DNA of 64,000 nt from Anaerococcus sp. Marseille-P3915 (lineage in GTDB: Bacteria; Bacillota; Clostridia; Tissierellales; Peptoniphilaceae), in assembly GCF_900258475.1 (NCBI RefSeq), contig NZ_LT984887.1, forward strand, positions 1,002,353 through 1,066,352, written 5' to 3'. This document shows positions 17,698-26,632 of this stretch, one piece after another. Under the pieces are notes generated by a model that worked only from the letters and a program-made list of their open reading frames with translations, made no database searches and had not been told where the DNA came from. The translations under genes were made by a program, and so were the position numbers. Position 1 is the first letter of the stretch, and every line of letters starts with the position of its first letter.

Positions 17698-19788
17698 TTA
17701 CAAGTTTTGTAAGTATTGGCTAGCTCCATCAATATCGAGGATATTTTTTATAATGTATGTGATTTTTAAATCATCTGGTACCAAGACCATGAATTTATTA
17801 GCCGATAAGTAAGTTTCTATAAGCGACGGATTTTCTTTTAAATATTTTTCTATTTTCTCAATATCCACTTGATTCTCTCTAATTTTTTTCAAATCTCTTC
17901 TTATATTATTGCCTACAATAGTCGATGACCTATCGTCATCATAATAAGAGGATGACTTAGACTTAATATTTAGTAATAAAGCCAGAGTTCTATTTATTTT
18001 TGTAGATTTAAAGGTCCTAAGACCAATTTTCCCTTCAAATTCTACAAAGTGATAGTCTTCTTCCTTTATTTCTTCTCTTAAGGCTTCTAAAATCTCTCTA
18101 ATATTTGGATTTAATTTAATCTTGTCAAAGTTAAATAGAATTTCTTCCATCTTAGCCCTTACTTCTCCACTTATTTCAAAGGATCCAGATCCTGCAAAAC
18201 TTTTAGCATTGGCCTTATCTGAAAGAATCACCATAATTTTGCGAGAACTGTGGTTAATAGATTGGATTTGCCAAACCTGACCTGCTAGATATATCCTATC
18301 CTTGGCCTTTAGATTGTCGCCAAGCTCAATTTCTCCTATTACATTTTTATCACTTGCAACCTTATAGGACTTTTTGCTAACAAATTGGTTGTAGAAATAG
18401 CCCATGGTCATGAGTTTTTCAGCTTCCATTCCTACTATATATTCACCATCTATTTCTTCTATATAATTTTTCCCTAGCATAAAATCTTTTAGCTTTGCAA
18501 ATTCATCATCGTTTATATCAGTAAAACTTTTTAAATCCTTATTTAATCTAGTAAATTCAGCAAAAGAAAGTCCATTTTTCTCAAGGAGGGTCGATAGGAC
18601 TTGGTGGGCAAAGATATCATAAGCCTTCTTTGCTTGGTCGATTTTATCGAGCCTTCCTTCCTCAAATAAAATAAGAGATGCTAAGGCCTGAAGGAGGTCA
18701 TACTTGTCCGTTGCTATTTGATGAATTATGGACTTTTTATTTCTCCTCCCAGACCTACCCAGTCTTTGAGCAAGAGAAAGAACTGAAGCAGCAGATCCCA
18801 CTTGAATAACCTGATCAACTGTCCCTATATCAATTCCAAGCTCTAGGGTCGATGTGGCTACAATTATAAAATCTTCTCTTGTATTTTTGGCAAAATCTTC
18901 TATTTCCTTTCGCTTGATCTTAGATATTGAGGAATGATGGGAAAAGACCCTTATCTCATAGCCTTTTTCTTTTATTTCTCTTTGCAAAAGATAGGTAAGT
19001 TTTTCTACCTTCTCCCTCGAATTTGGGAAAATCAAGGTTGATTTTCCCAAAGAATATTCTAAAATCTTTTTTACAAGCTCATCATTGATATCATCAGCTT
19101 CTATATAATCAAGGCTTGCTAGCAAATCATTCCTTGACCTATCAAGCAAAATATTTGTCTCTCTTCCATTTATAAAAAAATCCTTGGCTAGAGAATAATT
19201 TTCATCTCCTAGGGTTGCTGAAAGGCCTAACATTCTTGGAGTATTTAGGCAGTAGGCCTCCATTCTCACAAGTAGAGATTTTAGTTGAAGGCCCCTATTT
19301 GTATCTAAAAACCCATGAATTTCATCTACTATTACAAAATCTAAATCTTTAAATAAGACCTTGGCTCTTGCCTTATCGTTTACAAGCATGGCTTCTAAGG
19401 ATTCTGGAGTTATTAGCATGATTCCTGATGGATTTGCCACAAGTTTATCCTTTTGGCTTACTGATGCCTCTGAATGCCAGCTAGTCACCCTTATATCAAG
19501 GCCCTTGCATATAGCAAGGACTCTTTTAAATTGGTCATTGATAAGAGCGATTAGGGGTGAGATATATAAAATTTTTAACCCTTTATCTAAGTCAACAGCC
19601 TTTGAAATTGCAGGTAAGAAGGCTGCTTCAGTTTTGCCTGATGCTGTTGGTGCAGCAAGGATTAAGTTGTTATTAGTCTGATAAATTTGTTTGATGGCAG
19701 CTTTTTGTATCTTTGTTAGACTTTGCCAGCCATTTTCATAAACAAATTTTTTCATGTCCCTATTTAATAGGTCAAAGGCTTCTGTCAT
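17698..19788 (-). CDS. Lhr/BrxHI-like SF2 DEAD/DEAH helicase
   Basis: The 696-aa helicase has a Q-like region LTKIQKAAI, Walker A APTASGKTEA, motif Ia ISPLIALINDQ, the DEIH box, motif III SAT, motif V TSTLELGIDIG and motif VI QRLGRSGRR. A large C-terminal extension follows the two RecA domains, as in Lhr-like helicases. Its start overlaps the DUF2791-type ATPase gene by 4 bp (ATGA). The pairing resembles the brxD-brxHI pair of BREX systems, but no pglZ, pglX, brxA, brxB or brxC is present in the window. Confidence 0.85.
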   Translation of the reverse strand: MTEAFDLLNRDMKKFVYENGWQSLTKIQKAAIKQIYQTNNNLILAAPTASGKTEAAFLPAISKAVDLDKGLKILYISPLIALINDQFKRVLAICKGLDIRVTSWHSEASVSQKDKLVANPSGIMLITPESLEAMLVNDKARAKVLFKDLDFVIVDEIHGFLDTNRGLQLKSLLVRMEAYCLNTPRMLGLSATLGDENYSLAKDFFINGRETNILLDRSRNDLLASLDYIEADDINDELVKKILEYSLGKSTLIFPNSREKVEKLTYLLQREIKEKGYEIRVFSHHSSISKIKRKEIEDFAKNTREDFIIVATSTLELGIDIGTVDQVIQVGSAASVLSLAQRLGRSGRRNKKSIIHQIATDKYDLLQALASLILFEEGRLDKIDQAKKAYDIFAHQVLSTLLEKNGLSFAEFTRLNKDLKSFTDINDDEFAKLKDFMLGKNYIEEIDGEYIVGMEAEKLMTMGYFYNQFVSKKSYKVASDKNVIGEIELGDNLKAKDRIYLAGQVWQIQSINHSSRKIMVILSDKANAKSFAGSGSFEISGEVRAKMEEILFNFDKIKLNPNIREILEALREEIKEEDYHFVEFEGKIGLRTFKSTKINRTLALLLNIKSKSSSYYDDDRSSTIVGNNIRRDLKKIRENQVDIEKIEKYLKENPSLIETYLSANKFMVLVPDDLKITYIIKNILDIDGASQYLQNL

Positions 19789-21107
19789 ATTATTTCAATC
19801 TCATCATCTAAATTATCTGGGTCTTTGAAAACTGCTACTTGACTTCCAAATTTATTAGCAAGAATTTGATCAATATCCACACCCTCATTTTGTCTTTTTA
19901 TATCAAGTATTTCTATAAAATCTTTTATAACAGACCTTGGAGTTAGAAATTCATCAGCACCTGGCCTATTTAATTGGCCCTCCATGTAGGATACAATCTG
20001 GTCGTGGCTTAAATTAATCTCACTTTTATAGTGGGTATTGTAGATATCTACTAAGTTTTCTAAAAGGGTATAAATTTCTTCTTCTGTCAAGACCTTTAGG
20101 CCAAGGACGGTCTTATTTGTATTTAAAAGCTTATCATCCATCGATGCTTCGCTTCCAAGCCTTCCCTTAAGAGCCCCGTAAGAAGCAAGACCCCTGCTTT
20201 CATCAAAAACTGTCTTTCTAGTTGCCCCAAAATTTATAAATAAGTGTTTGGCCAGATTTGATTTTGTTTCGTTAAAAATATTTAGGATTTTTTCGTAATT
20301 TCTTTCACGGGTTGTGGCATGTGGAAGTTTGTAGAGGTTTACAGCCTCATCAAAATTTATTACAAAGCCCTTATAGCCAATTTCTGCAAAAAGCTCTGCC
20401 AAGTTTTTAGTAGCTTCAAAATAATTATCATCATTTATAATTTCGTTTATACCAAGCTCTTTTTTTGCCTCGGTCTTTGTAGAAATATCTCCCCTAATCC
20501 ATCTGATAGCCTCAAGTTTTAAAAGCCTATTATCAGATATAAAACCCTCATAATATTTGCAAAGGGCTTGACCAAGTTCGTAAGATAGGCCTACAGATTT
20601 GAAATTTGAAAGTACATCTAAAATTTCTCCTTTGACCTTGTCTTGATACTCACCTGCCATCAAATCTTTTATGTCATAGGAATAATCCTTAGAAAGTTTC
20701 ATAAAAATATTTGAAATCCATTCTTCAATTATTGCCTCAATTACATTTCCTTCTCTTTTAGTCTTTGTCTTTATATTTTCAATTATGGCTTTATAAAGGC
20801 CAACAGCCTTCCTATCGGTCGCATAAAATCTTCTAGATGGGTTAAGATCAATGGTTGACACAATAAAGTTTTTAGACAAAGCTAGGTTTTCTATTGTCTT
20901 GAGCATAAAAGACTTACCTGAACCAAAATCTCCCACCCAAAATCTAAGGTCTGAGTCGCCATTTTCAATATTTTCTAGGATTTTAATTATTTCTTCTACT
21001 TCAGCCTTTCTTCCTACAAGTAAATGGCCGATGCCAATATCAGGCACAACCCCTGCTTCCAGGCTTTTTATAATTGAATTTGCTTCTTTAGGATTGATTT
21101 TTCTCAT
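19785..21107 (-). CDS. DUF2791/BrxD-like P-loop ATPase
   Basis: 440 aa. The N-terminus IGHLLVGRKAEVEEI and Walker A WVGDFGSGKSFML are followed by a Walker B-like acidic strand FVINFDEAVNLY and a sensor-like FINFGATRKT. The C-terminus is rich in helices with LTPRSVIKDFIEILD. This is the pattern of the DUF2791 P-loop family, which includes BREX BrxD. It is overlapped by 4 bp at both ends by its neighbours, so the three products should be made in equal amounts and probably form a complex. Confidence 0.75.
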   Translation of the reverse strand: MRKINPKEANSIIKSLEAGVVPDIGIGHLLVGRKAEVEEIIKILENIENGDSDLRFWVGDFGSGKSFMLKTIENLALSKNFIVSTIDLNPSRRFYATDRKAVGLYKAIIENIKTKTKREGNVIEAIIEEWISNIFMKLSKDYSYDIKDLMAGEYQDKVKGEILDVLSNFKSVGLSYELGQALCKYYEGFISDNRLLKLEAIRWIRGDISTKTEAKKELGINEIINDDNYFEATKNLAELFAEIGYKGFVINFDEAVNLYKLPHATTRERNYEKILNIFNETKSNLAKHLFINFGATRKTVFDESRGLASYGALKGRLGSEASMDDKLLNTNKTVLGLKVLTEEEIYTLLENLVDIYNTHYKSEINLSHDQIVSYMEGQLNRPGADEFLTPRSVIKDFIEILDIKRQNEGVDIDQILANKFGSQVAVFKDPDNLDDEIEII

Positions 21108-22744
21108 CTTATATACTCCTTCACCATGTCTATATAAAATTCATCTATTAACACATTTCCATCTTCGATTATTATAGTTTGGTCGTTTATATAATTATAA
21201 AGCTCGTCATTTACTTCTTTTATAAAGATATTTAAAAATAAATCTTGGTCTTGGGCTATTTTTCTTGCCTCATCTTCTGATATAGATCCCTTTTCTATTA
21301 GGAGTTTTAGAAAATCTCTGCTTGATTTTGAAAGATTATTATCATCAATTTCTTCCTCTTTTTCAGGCAATTTATCATTTTCCTCAATATTTTCTTCTTC
21401 TCCGACAAATTGACTTATAGTTTCTACGGTTGATCTTAGGGCTTTTCTTGATTTTGCTATTTTCTTATCATTAAGACTTATCCTTTTTGGTCGAATCTTA
21501 TCAAGTTTTAAAATTTCTGCGATAAGGTCTATATCAATTTCATTTTCATCTACCAAATTTAGAAAAAGATTGTAGTTTTCTTCCCTTATAATTCTAAACA
21601 AAATTTTATCGTGAGCTTTTTTATTTAATTTATTTTTGTAAATATGGTATAAGGCTATTATTCTTAGGGTTGGGGTCTTTGATTTTATAATACTATTTAA
21701 GATTTGGTAAAAATTTTTCTCTTTTTTAAAATTTTCTATTATTTCTATTTCTTTATCAATATCCAAAGTTTCTATAAATCTTGTAAGTTCAGTGAGTTTG
21801 TTTGGATTTTCCTTAAAATACTTAAGATAAATCTGGCTTACTTCCTTATCTTTTAAATCAAAAAGTATAGTTCTTTGATAATCTATAATCCTATCTAGAA
21901 TTTCTGAAGCCTTATTTTCTATAAGAAGTTCTATGGCAGATTCTGTTTGAATACCAGATAAAAATACAAAAATATTTCTGACATTTGCTTCACTTATTAT
22001 CAAAAGTGCATCCAAAAGCTTTCTTGATAAGGTATAAGGCTTTTGATAGGAAACTAAGATGTCTGTATTAATTTTGTCATCATCAAATACTAGTTTTAGA
22101 CTCTTAAGATATAAATTTATAGTAAGATTTTTTAAATCATCATTTTCCCAAAGAATATTATTTCTCTTGCTTATGGAAGCTAAAGCCCTTTCCTGGTCTA
22201 GGTCAAACTTATATTTTTCTCTTAAAGACCCGTCCTCATCCCAGAATACCTTCTGTTTACCATTAGCTGTTAGGTCATAATAGGCTATTGTTTCTTCATT
22301 TGCCCTTGGGATTTTCTTTATAAAATCATTGGCAGATTTTCTCAAATTGCTTATTGTTTCCTTATCTAAGAATTTTCCTAGATTTTCATAAATCCTTTCG
22401 GTTTTCCTATCGAAATTTGGATCATAAAAAGAATTGACATAGTCCCTTGCCAGCATATATATTTGATTGTACAAGTCATTTGATATTATTTTTTTACCAG
22501 CAAAACCTAGTTTTATTAAGTCTAAATACAAGTTTAGGGATTCTCTTTTGACTTGATCTGGCAAATTAATATTTGCATTTCTTATCCTTAATCTGGAAAT
22601 ATAGTAATCATCAGACTTTTTATCTAGGTCGATATTAATATTTGCCTTAAGATTTTTAGTGTTTACTTTTCTATTTATCTTTTTCTTATCCCTGGTGGCA
22701 AGATCTTCTAGCAAGCCTTCTATCAAAGCCTTAATATCATCCAT
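21104..22744 (-). CDS. TerB-C domain protein of the helicase/ATPase module
   Basis: 546 aa from the preferred start at 22744 (MDDIKAL), chosen because GGGGGA sits 4-5 bases upstream and upstream in-frame ATGs lie at or before the likely transcription start. The middle is all-helical, HEAT-like in look, and poor in Cys and Gly. The final 70 residues (EKGSISEDEARKIAQDQDLF ... NDELYNYIND ... IEDGNVLIDEF) match the TerB-C pattern found in Ter-associated and DNA-processing modules. It is the first gene of the operon. TerB-C is recognised by pattern only, and the N-terminal half is not assigned. Confidence 0.6.
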   Translation of the reverse strand: MDDIKALIEGLLEDLATRDKKKINRKVNTKNLKANINIDLDKKSDDYYISRLRIRNANINLPDQVKRESLNLYLDLIKLGFAGKKIISNDLYNQIYMLARDYVNSFYDPNFDRKTERIYENLGKFLDKETISNLRKSANDFIKKIPRANEETIAYYDLTANGKQKVFWDEDGSLREKYKFDLDQERALASISKRNNILWENDDLKNLTINLYLKSLKLVFDDDKINTDILVSYQKPYTLSRKLLDALLIISEANVRNIFVFLSGIQTESAIELLIENKASEILDRIIDYQRTILFDLKDKEVSQIYLKYFKENPNKLTELTRFIETLDIDKEIEIIENFKKEKNFYQILNSIIKSKTPTLRIIALYHIYKNKLNKKAHDKILFRIIREENYNLFLNLVDENEIDIDLIAEILKLDKIRPKRISLNDKKIAKSRKALRSTVETISQFVGEEENIEENDKLPEKEEEIDDNNLSKSSRDFLKLLIEKGSISEDEARKIAQDQDLFLNIFIKEVNDELYNYINDQTIIIEDGNVLIDEFYIDMVKEYIR

Positions 22745-22772
22745 AGCTTCCCCCATTTCTAGCTTACTAATC

Positions 22773-22800
22773 ATTATACTCTTAGAGGATATAAAGTTAA
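22773..22800 (-). promoter_or_regulatory. Promoter of the TerB-C/ATPase/helicase operon
   Basis: Reading the minus strand, TTAACT (22800-22795), a 16-base spacer and TATAAT (22778-22773) precede the GGGGGA ribosome binding site and the start at 22744. It lies directly downstream of the terminator of the preceding gene, so the module has its own transcript. Confidence 0.7.
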
Positions 22801-22803
22801 GCA

Positions 22804-22827
22804 ATAAAAAAAGTGCCGAAGCACTTA
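22804..22827 (-). terminator. Terminator of the fructosamine-kinase-like gene
   Basis: AAGTGC-TTCG-GCACTT stem-loop read on the minus strand, with a UUCG-type tetraloop and a run of seven T. One arm includes the gene's own stop codon. Confidence 0.85.
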
Positions 22828-23676
22828 ATTTAATATATTTTTCATTACATCATTTACTGATGAATCATAAACTGGCCCAAATTTTAAGAGGTGAACCATT
22901 AATAGATAGAGTCTATAAAAGTTTATTCTTCTTTCCCAACCTACATATAGAGGAAGCTCATCCCTATAGGCCTTGTAGAAAATTTTACCAAAACCTCCAA
23001 ATACTGTTGAGATTCCAATATCAAACTCACGATCACCATATAGTGGATTTGGATCAAATACTAAAGGCTTTTCCTTTTCATCAAACATAAAATTCCCTGC
23101 CCAAAGATCTCCATGAAGAAGGACTGGCCTTGATTTGTGACTATCAAGTTCCTTTTCAATAACTTTTCTTACCTGGTCATATCTTTCAAGGTCTTTCTTA
23201 TCCCACAAAAGGCTTGAAGCTAACTCATCTCTAAGTTTATCCATCCTTTGTTCAAGAAATATTTCTTTCCAAGTATCCTTGTACTCATTTGTGAAAATTG
23301 TTCCTGCTCCCCTATAAGGATAATCAAAACCAAATTTCCCATTTGGACTTTCTATGGTATGAATTTTAGCAACAAGCCTTGCTAAATCTTCCTGGCTTCC
23401 CATAGTGTCTTCCTTATGATAGGTTAAAAGCATAAAGCCACTACCATCATTTGACCCACTAGCTAAGACTCTTGGGGCATTTATCCCCTCTCTTTCAAAA
23501 ATCTCTAATCCTGCTCTTTCCCCAGCAAAGAAAGATTCATCTGTATTTTTTTGTACTTTTAGAAAATAATCTTTTCCATCAGATCTAAGCCTATAAGTTT
23601 CATTAACATCGCCACCGTTTATCGATGTGATAGATTCCACATCATCTAAAGGTAGGACTTTAATCAATTTTTCCAT
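22825..23676 (-). CDS. Fructosamine kinase family protein
   Basis: The 283-aa protein has the aminoglycoside-phosphotransferase-like kinase fold. It shows INGGDVNETYRL (nucleotide loop), YFLKVQ (Lys), LLHGDLWAGNFMF (catalytic Asp and Asn) and VFDPNPLYGDREFDIG (Mg-binding Asp). These match the fructosamine-3-kinase family, which phosphorylates ketosamines for deglycation of proteins or small Amadori compounds. It is monocistronic with its own terminator. The substrate is not fixed by the sequence. Confidence 0.85.
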   Translation of the reverse strand: MEKLIKVLPLDDVESITSINGGDVNETYRLRSDGKDYFLKVQKNTDESFFAGERAGLEIFEREGINAPRVLASGSNDGSGFMLLTYHKEDTMGSQEDLARLVAKIHTIESPNGKFGFDYPYRGAGTIFTNEYKDTWKEIFLEQRMDKLRDELASSLLWDKKDLERYDQVRKVIEKELDSHKSRPVLLHGDLWAGNFMFDEKEKPLVFDPNPLYGDREFDIGISTVFGGFGKIFYKAYRDELPLYVGWERRINFYRLYLLMVHLLKFGPVYDSSVNDVMKNILN

Positions 23677-23756
23677 ATTACCCCTATTCTTTCTCTTTTT
23701 AATAATTTACCACTTATATCAATTCTTTAAATAGCAAATCTTATATGTGTTTAATT

Positions 23757-24776
23757 TCAGTATTTTAAATCCTTATTATCAAAAATATCGATAATATCCT
23801 TATAAACAATCTCTTTATCAGTTTCGTTTAATACTTCGTGTTTCATATTCTTGTATACTTTAGATTTTATATTTTTATATCCTAGTTTTTTGAGAAAATC
23901 TAAACTAGATTTTACTCCCTTAGGCCCTTTTGTAATTGGATCGCTTTCTCCTACCAAGTTATATATCTCAAGGTCGGGATTTTTAACTTCATAAGACCTA
24001 GCTTTAGTTAACTTTTGATTAAGCTCGATTAAAGCCCTTGAATAAGCTAAAGAAAAATTAGAGATTCTTAAAGGGTCATTTGCTTTAATTCTAATATTTT
24101 CCTGGTCAAAAGATATAAAGTCTATCCCCTTGCCTGTTCCGACTATATAATCAATTATTCCACTCTCGTGTTTTTCTCCGAAGTAAAAACATAGAATATT
24201 TAAGAAAAATACTCCCAAACCTGCTATAGGATTGCCTGGTACAGTTCCTGTAACTATTAGTTTATCAATTAGTTTGTCATTTTTTCTTAAAAATAACCTA
24301 ACTACCATTGAACCCATAGAATGACCCAACATATAAAGTTTCTTTTCAGGATATGTTTCTTTTAAATATTTGCTTAGCATAACTTGATCATCTACAAGTT
24401 CTTCTGCTCTTTGCATATAACCATTTGGATAAGTATTTGACAAAGATTTTCCATGACCCCTATGATCAGAAACTGCAACTAGATATCCGTTTTTAGCTAG
24501 ATATTTTGCAAAATGATCATAATTTCCACCATGCTCTCCCATACCGTGAACTAATTGCACAAGAGCCTTAGGATTTTCTGCCTTATAAATTCTTACAAAT
24601 ATATCATTACCGTCGGTATTAGTGAGTAGTAAGTCCTCATTACTTTCATCTTCTTTTATTGTCAGCCTCTTAAAATACTTACTCGCCATCAAAAGTGACT
24701 TATAAAATCTTTCTTTTCTAAAATAATAAAGTTGAGGAATCATCAATAATATCAATACTGCTATTAAAATCTTCAT
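23757..24776 (-). CDS. Alpha/beta hydrolase, monoacylglycerol-lipase-like
   Basis: 339 aa. A hydrophobic N-terminal helix (about 1-16) may anchor it in the membrane. The Hydrolase_4 pattern follows: LVHGMGEHGGNYDHF, oxyanion and nucleophile elbow GHSMGSM (Ser), catalytic Asp in NLVGESDPIT and His in MKHEVLNE. It probably hydrolyses lysophospholipids or monoglycerides. It begins one base after the pyroglutamyl peptidase stop, so both are on one transcript. Confidence 0.87.
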   Translation of the reverse strand: MKILIAVLILLMIPQLYYFRKERFYKSLLMASKYFKRLTIKEDESNEDLLLTNTDGNDIFVRIYKAENPKALVQLVHGMGEHGGNYDHFAKYLAKNGYLVAVSDHRGHGKSLSNTYPNGYMQRAEELVDDQVMLSKYLKETYPEKKLYMLGHSMGSMVVRLFLRKNDKLIDKLIVTGTVPGNPIAGLGVFFLNILCFYFGEKHESGIIDYIVGTGKGIDFISFDQENIRIKANDPLRISNFSLAYSRALIELNQKLTKARSYEVKNPDLEIYNLVGESDPITKGPKGVKSSLDFLKKLGYKNIKSKVYKNMKHEVLNETDKEIVYKDIIDIFDNKDLKY

Positions 24777-24777
24777 A

Positions 24778-25422
24778 TCAATGTGTCCTTCCTAATCCTA
24801 TTTTTATATCTTCTTTCCCATCAAAATCTATGCTTGTTTCTATAGCAAGCTTTATAGCCGCTACCATAGTTTGTAAATCCATTGATGCCATGCCATTTTT
24901 ATCCACTACTTGGTCTGGTAAGAAGGGTAGGTGAATAAAGCCCGCCCTTATATTTTTATACTTATTTGCTAAATACAAGTCTTGGTACATTACATGGTTA
25001 CATACATAGGTTCCTGCAGTATTTGATATAGATGCTGGAATATTTGATTCTTGTAATTTATTAATAATAGCCTTAATTGGTATTGTCGCAAAATATGCAG
25101 GTTCCCCATCTTCTCTTATTATCCTATCAATTGGTCTATTTCCTTCATTATCATCTATCGATGCATCATCAATATTAATAGCAACTCTTTCAACAGTAAT
25201 ATGGCTTCTGCCACCAGCCTGGCCTAGGGAAATAATTATATCTGGTCTAATTTCCTCTATCTTCTCCTCAATAAGACTTGCTGATTTCCCAAAAACTGTT
25301 GGAATTATAAGTTTATGTATTTTAGCATCTCCTATTATTTTTGGTATCTTTTCTAAAACTAAACTAGCAGGGTTTATTTTTTCATCCCCAAAGGCATCAA
25401 AGCCTGTTAATAATATATCCAT
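24778..25422 (-). CDS. pcp: Pyroglutamyl-peptidase I
   Basis: 214 aa, the full family length. It removes N-terminal pyroglutamate from peptides. The catalytic triad is visible: Glu in VERVAINID, Cys in AGTYVCNHVMY and His in GFIHLPFLP. The N-terminal LLTGFDAFG.E.INPA is typical. As a cytoplasmic peptidase it fits a peptide-fermenting anaerobe. It is the first gene of a two-gene unit with the lipase-like hydrolase. Confidence 0.95.
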   Translation of the reverse strand: MDILLTGFDAFGDEKINPASLVLEKIPKIIGDAKIHKLIIPTVFGKSASLIEEKIEEIRPDIIISLGQAGGRSHITVERVAINIDDASIDDNEGNRPIDRIIREDGEPAYFATIPIKAIINKLQESNIPASISNTAGTYVCNHVMYQDLYLANKYKNIRAGFIHLPFLPDQVVDKNGMASMDLQTMVAAIKLAIETSIDFDGKEDIKIGLGRTH

Positions 25423-25517
25423 AACTCACCTCTATATACTTTTACCAAAAAGAGTCATTTTTTAAACAATAATAGCAATAATATTTTTGAAGTATAATAC
25501 ATAAAAAAGGAGATTTA

Positions 25518-25814
25518 ATGCATATAAAAGAAATTACTGGTGATGACTTATTAAAACTTGATGATTCATATAAAATTATTGATGTAAGAAGTGAAGAAGA
25601 ATATAAAAATGGCCATATCAAAAATTCTATAAATATTCCCTTAGATAAAATTATGGAAAATGATATTGACCTTGATAAGAGTGATAAGCTCGTTGTTCAT
25701 TGTAGAACAAACGGCCGAGCAGGAAAGGCCCTAGCAATCTTAGATTATTTAGGTTATAAAGATTTAACTCTTGCTCCTGGCGTAGACTTATATGATTATA
25801 ATTTAGTAAAGTAA
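25518..25814 (+). CDS. Single-domain rhodanese-like protein
   Basis: 98 aa with the rhodanese signatures IIDVRSEEEYKNGHI and an active-site loop HCRTNGRAGKA. Cys starts the CRTNGR loop, which is six residues as in sulfurtransferases. It is cytoplasmic, with no signal. TATAAT at 25493-25498 and an AAGGAG site precede it; the gap to divergent pcp is 95 bases. It likely moves sulfane sulfur, with an unknown acceptor. Confidence 0.9.
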   Translation: MHIKEITGDDLLKLDDSYKIIDVRSEEEYKNGHIKNSINIPLDKIMENDIDLDKSDKLVVHCRTNGRAGKALAILDYLGYKDLTLAPGVDLYDYNLVK

Positions 25815-25850
25815 AAGGCCTTGCCAAAGCAAGACCTTTATTTATTTATA
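25814..25850. terminator. Terminator between the rhodanese and ABC permease genes
   Basis: AAAGG-C-CTTGC (25814-25824) pairs with GCAAG-A-CCTTT (25829-25839) with one mismatch, loop CAAA, followed by a T-rich stretch. It lies between convergent genes and overlaps the permease stop codon. Confidence 0.8.
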
Positions 25851-26632
25851 TTTTTTTCTAAAACCACTCCCGCCAAATAACCGCTTAGGGCTGATAGGGC
25901 AATTAGTGCAAGCCAACAAACTATAAAATGACTTACGTTACTATAGTCTATAAACTTTCCTACACCTGGAAATGAACCCGGCCTTTCAGTAAAGCCTGTC
26001 AATCTTAAGATCGCATCATAACCATTTTTACTTATCATAAGACATGATATAGCTTGTAGGTATAATTTTTCAAGCTTAATATTTCCTGCTAAAACCAATT
26101 GAATTAACAAAACAAATGGCATTACTGTCATTGCAATTTCTGTATTTTTGACTGCGGCAGAAATTAAAATACCAAGCGCATTTGCTGCATAAATTATAAG
26201 GAAAAAACTTATAAATAAACCTACCAGTACAAAATAGTTTTCAATATTTTGGTGGTAGAAAACTGTAAGCAATGCAGTAATTATCAAGGATTCTATAAAA
26301 CATATTAAAAGACCAAATATCATATGACTCGCTATATAAGATTTTATGTCAAGGCCTTCCCTATATTCATGCTTTATTATATCTCTTTCCTTACAAATTG
26401 AAGTAATGGAGTTAAATATTCCAAGCCATAAGCAAGCACAAGCCAGGATAAAAACAGCAGTTCCTGCATCAGATGATGTTGTAAGGAAGCTATCATCTCC
26501 TGTAACTATCCTAACTATAGCTGGAGTTGTTACTGCTCCTAGTAGGATTATTAGCTTTGACTTATTCTTAAAATCTCTAATTAATTTTCCTAAATATACT
26601 TTTATCTGTTCTTTCTTAGATAGGTAATTCAC
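25838..26632 (-). CDS. ABC-2 type permease
   Basis: 264 aa with about six membrane helices, and no ATPase domain. It matches the ABC-2/ABCG membrane half: a cytoplasmic amphipathic start, then paired helices including ITSICKERDIIKHEYREG after helix 2. Its start overlaps the FHA-like ATPase gene by 17 bp, so it is the membrane partner of that protein. Substrate unknown. Confidence 0.8.
   Translation of the reverse strand: MNYLSKKEQIKVYLGKLIRDFKNKSKLIILLGAVTTPAIVRIVTGDDSFLTTSSDAGTAVFILACACLWLGIFNSITSICKERDIIKHEYREGLDIKSYIASHMIFGLLICFIESLIITALLTVFYHQNIENYFVLVGLFISFFLIIYAANALGILISAAVKNTEIAMTVMPFVLLIQLVLAGNIKLEKLYLQAISCLMISKNGYDAILRLTGFTERPGSFPGVGKFIDYSNVSHFIVCWLALIALSALSGYLAGVVLEKNINK

Noticed and set aside
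17698..22744. A full BREX type 2 system
   Set aside because: Only the ATPase and helicase resemble BREX parts. No PglX, PglZ, BrxA, BrxB or BrxC is encoded on either side.
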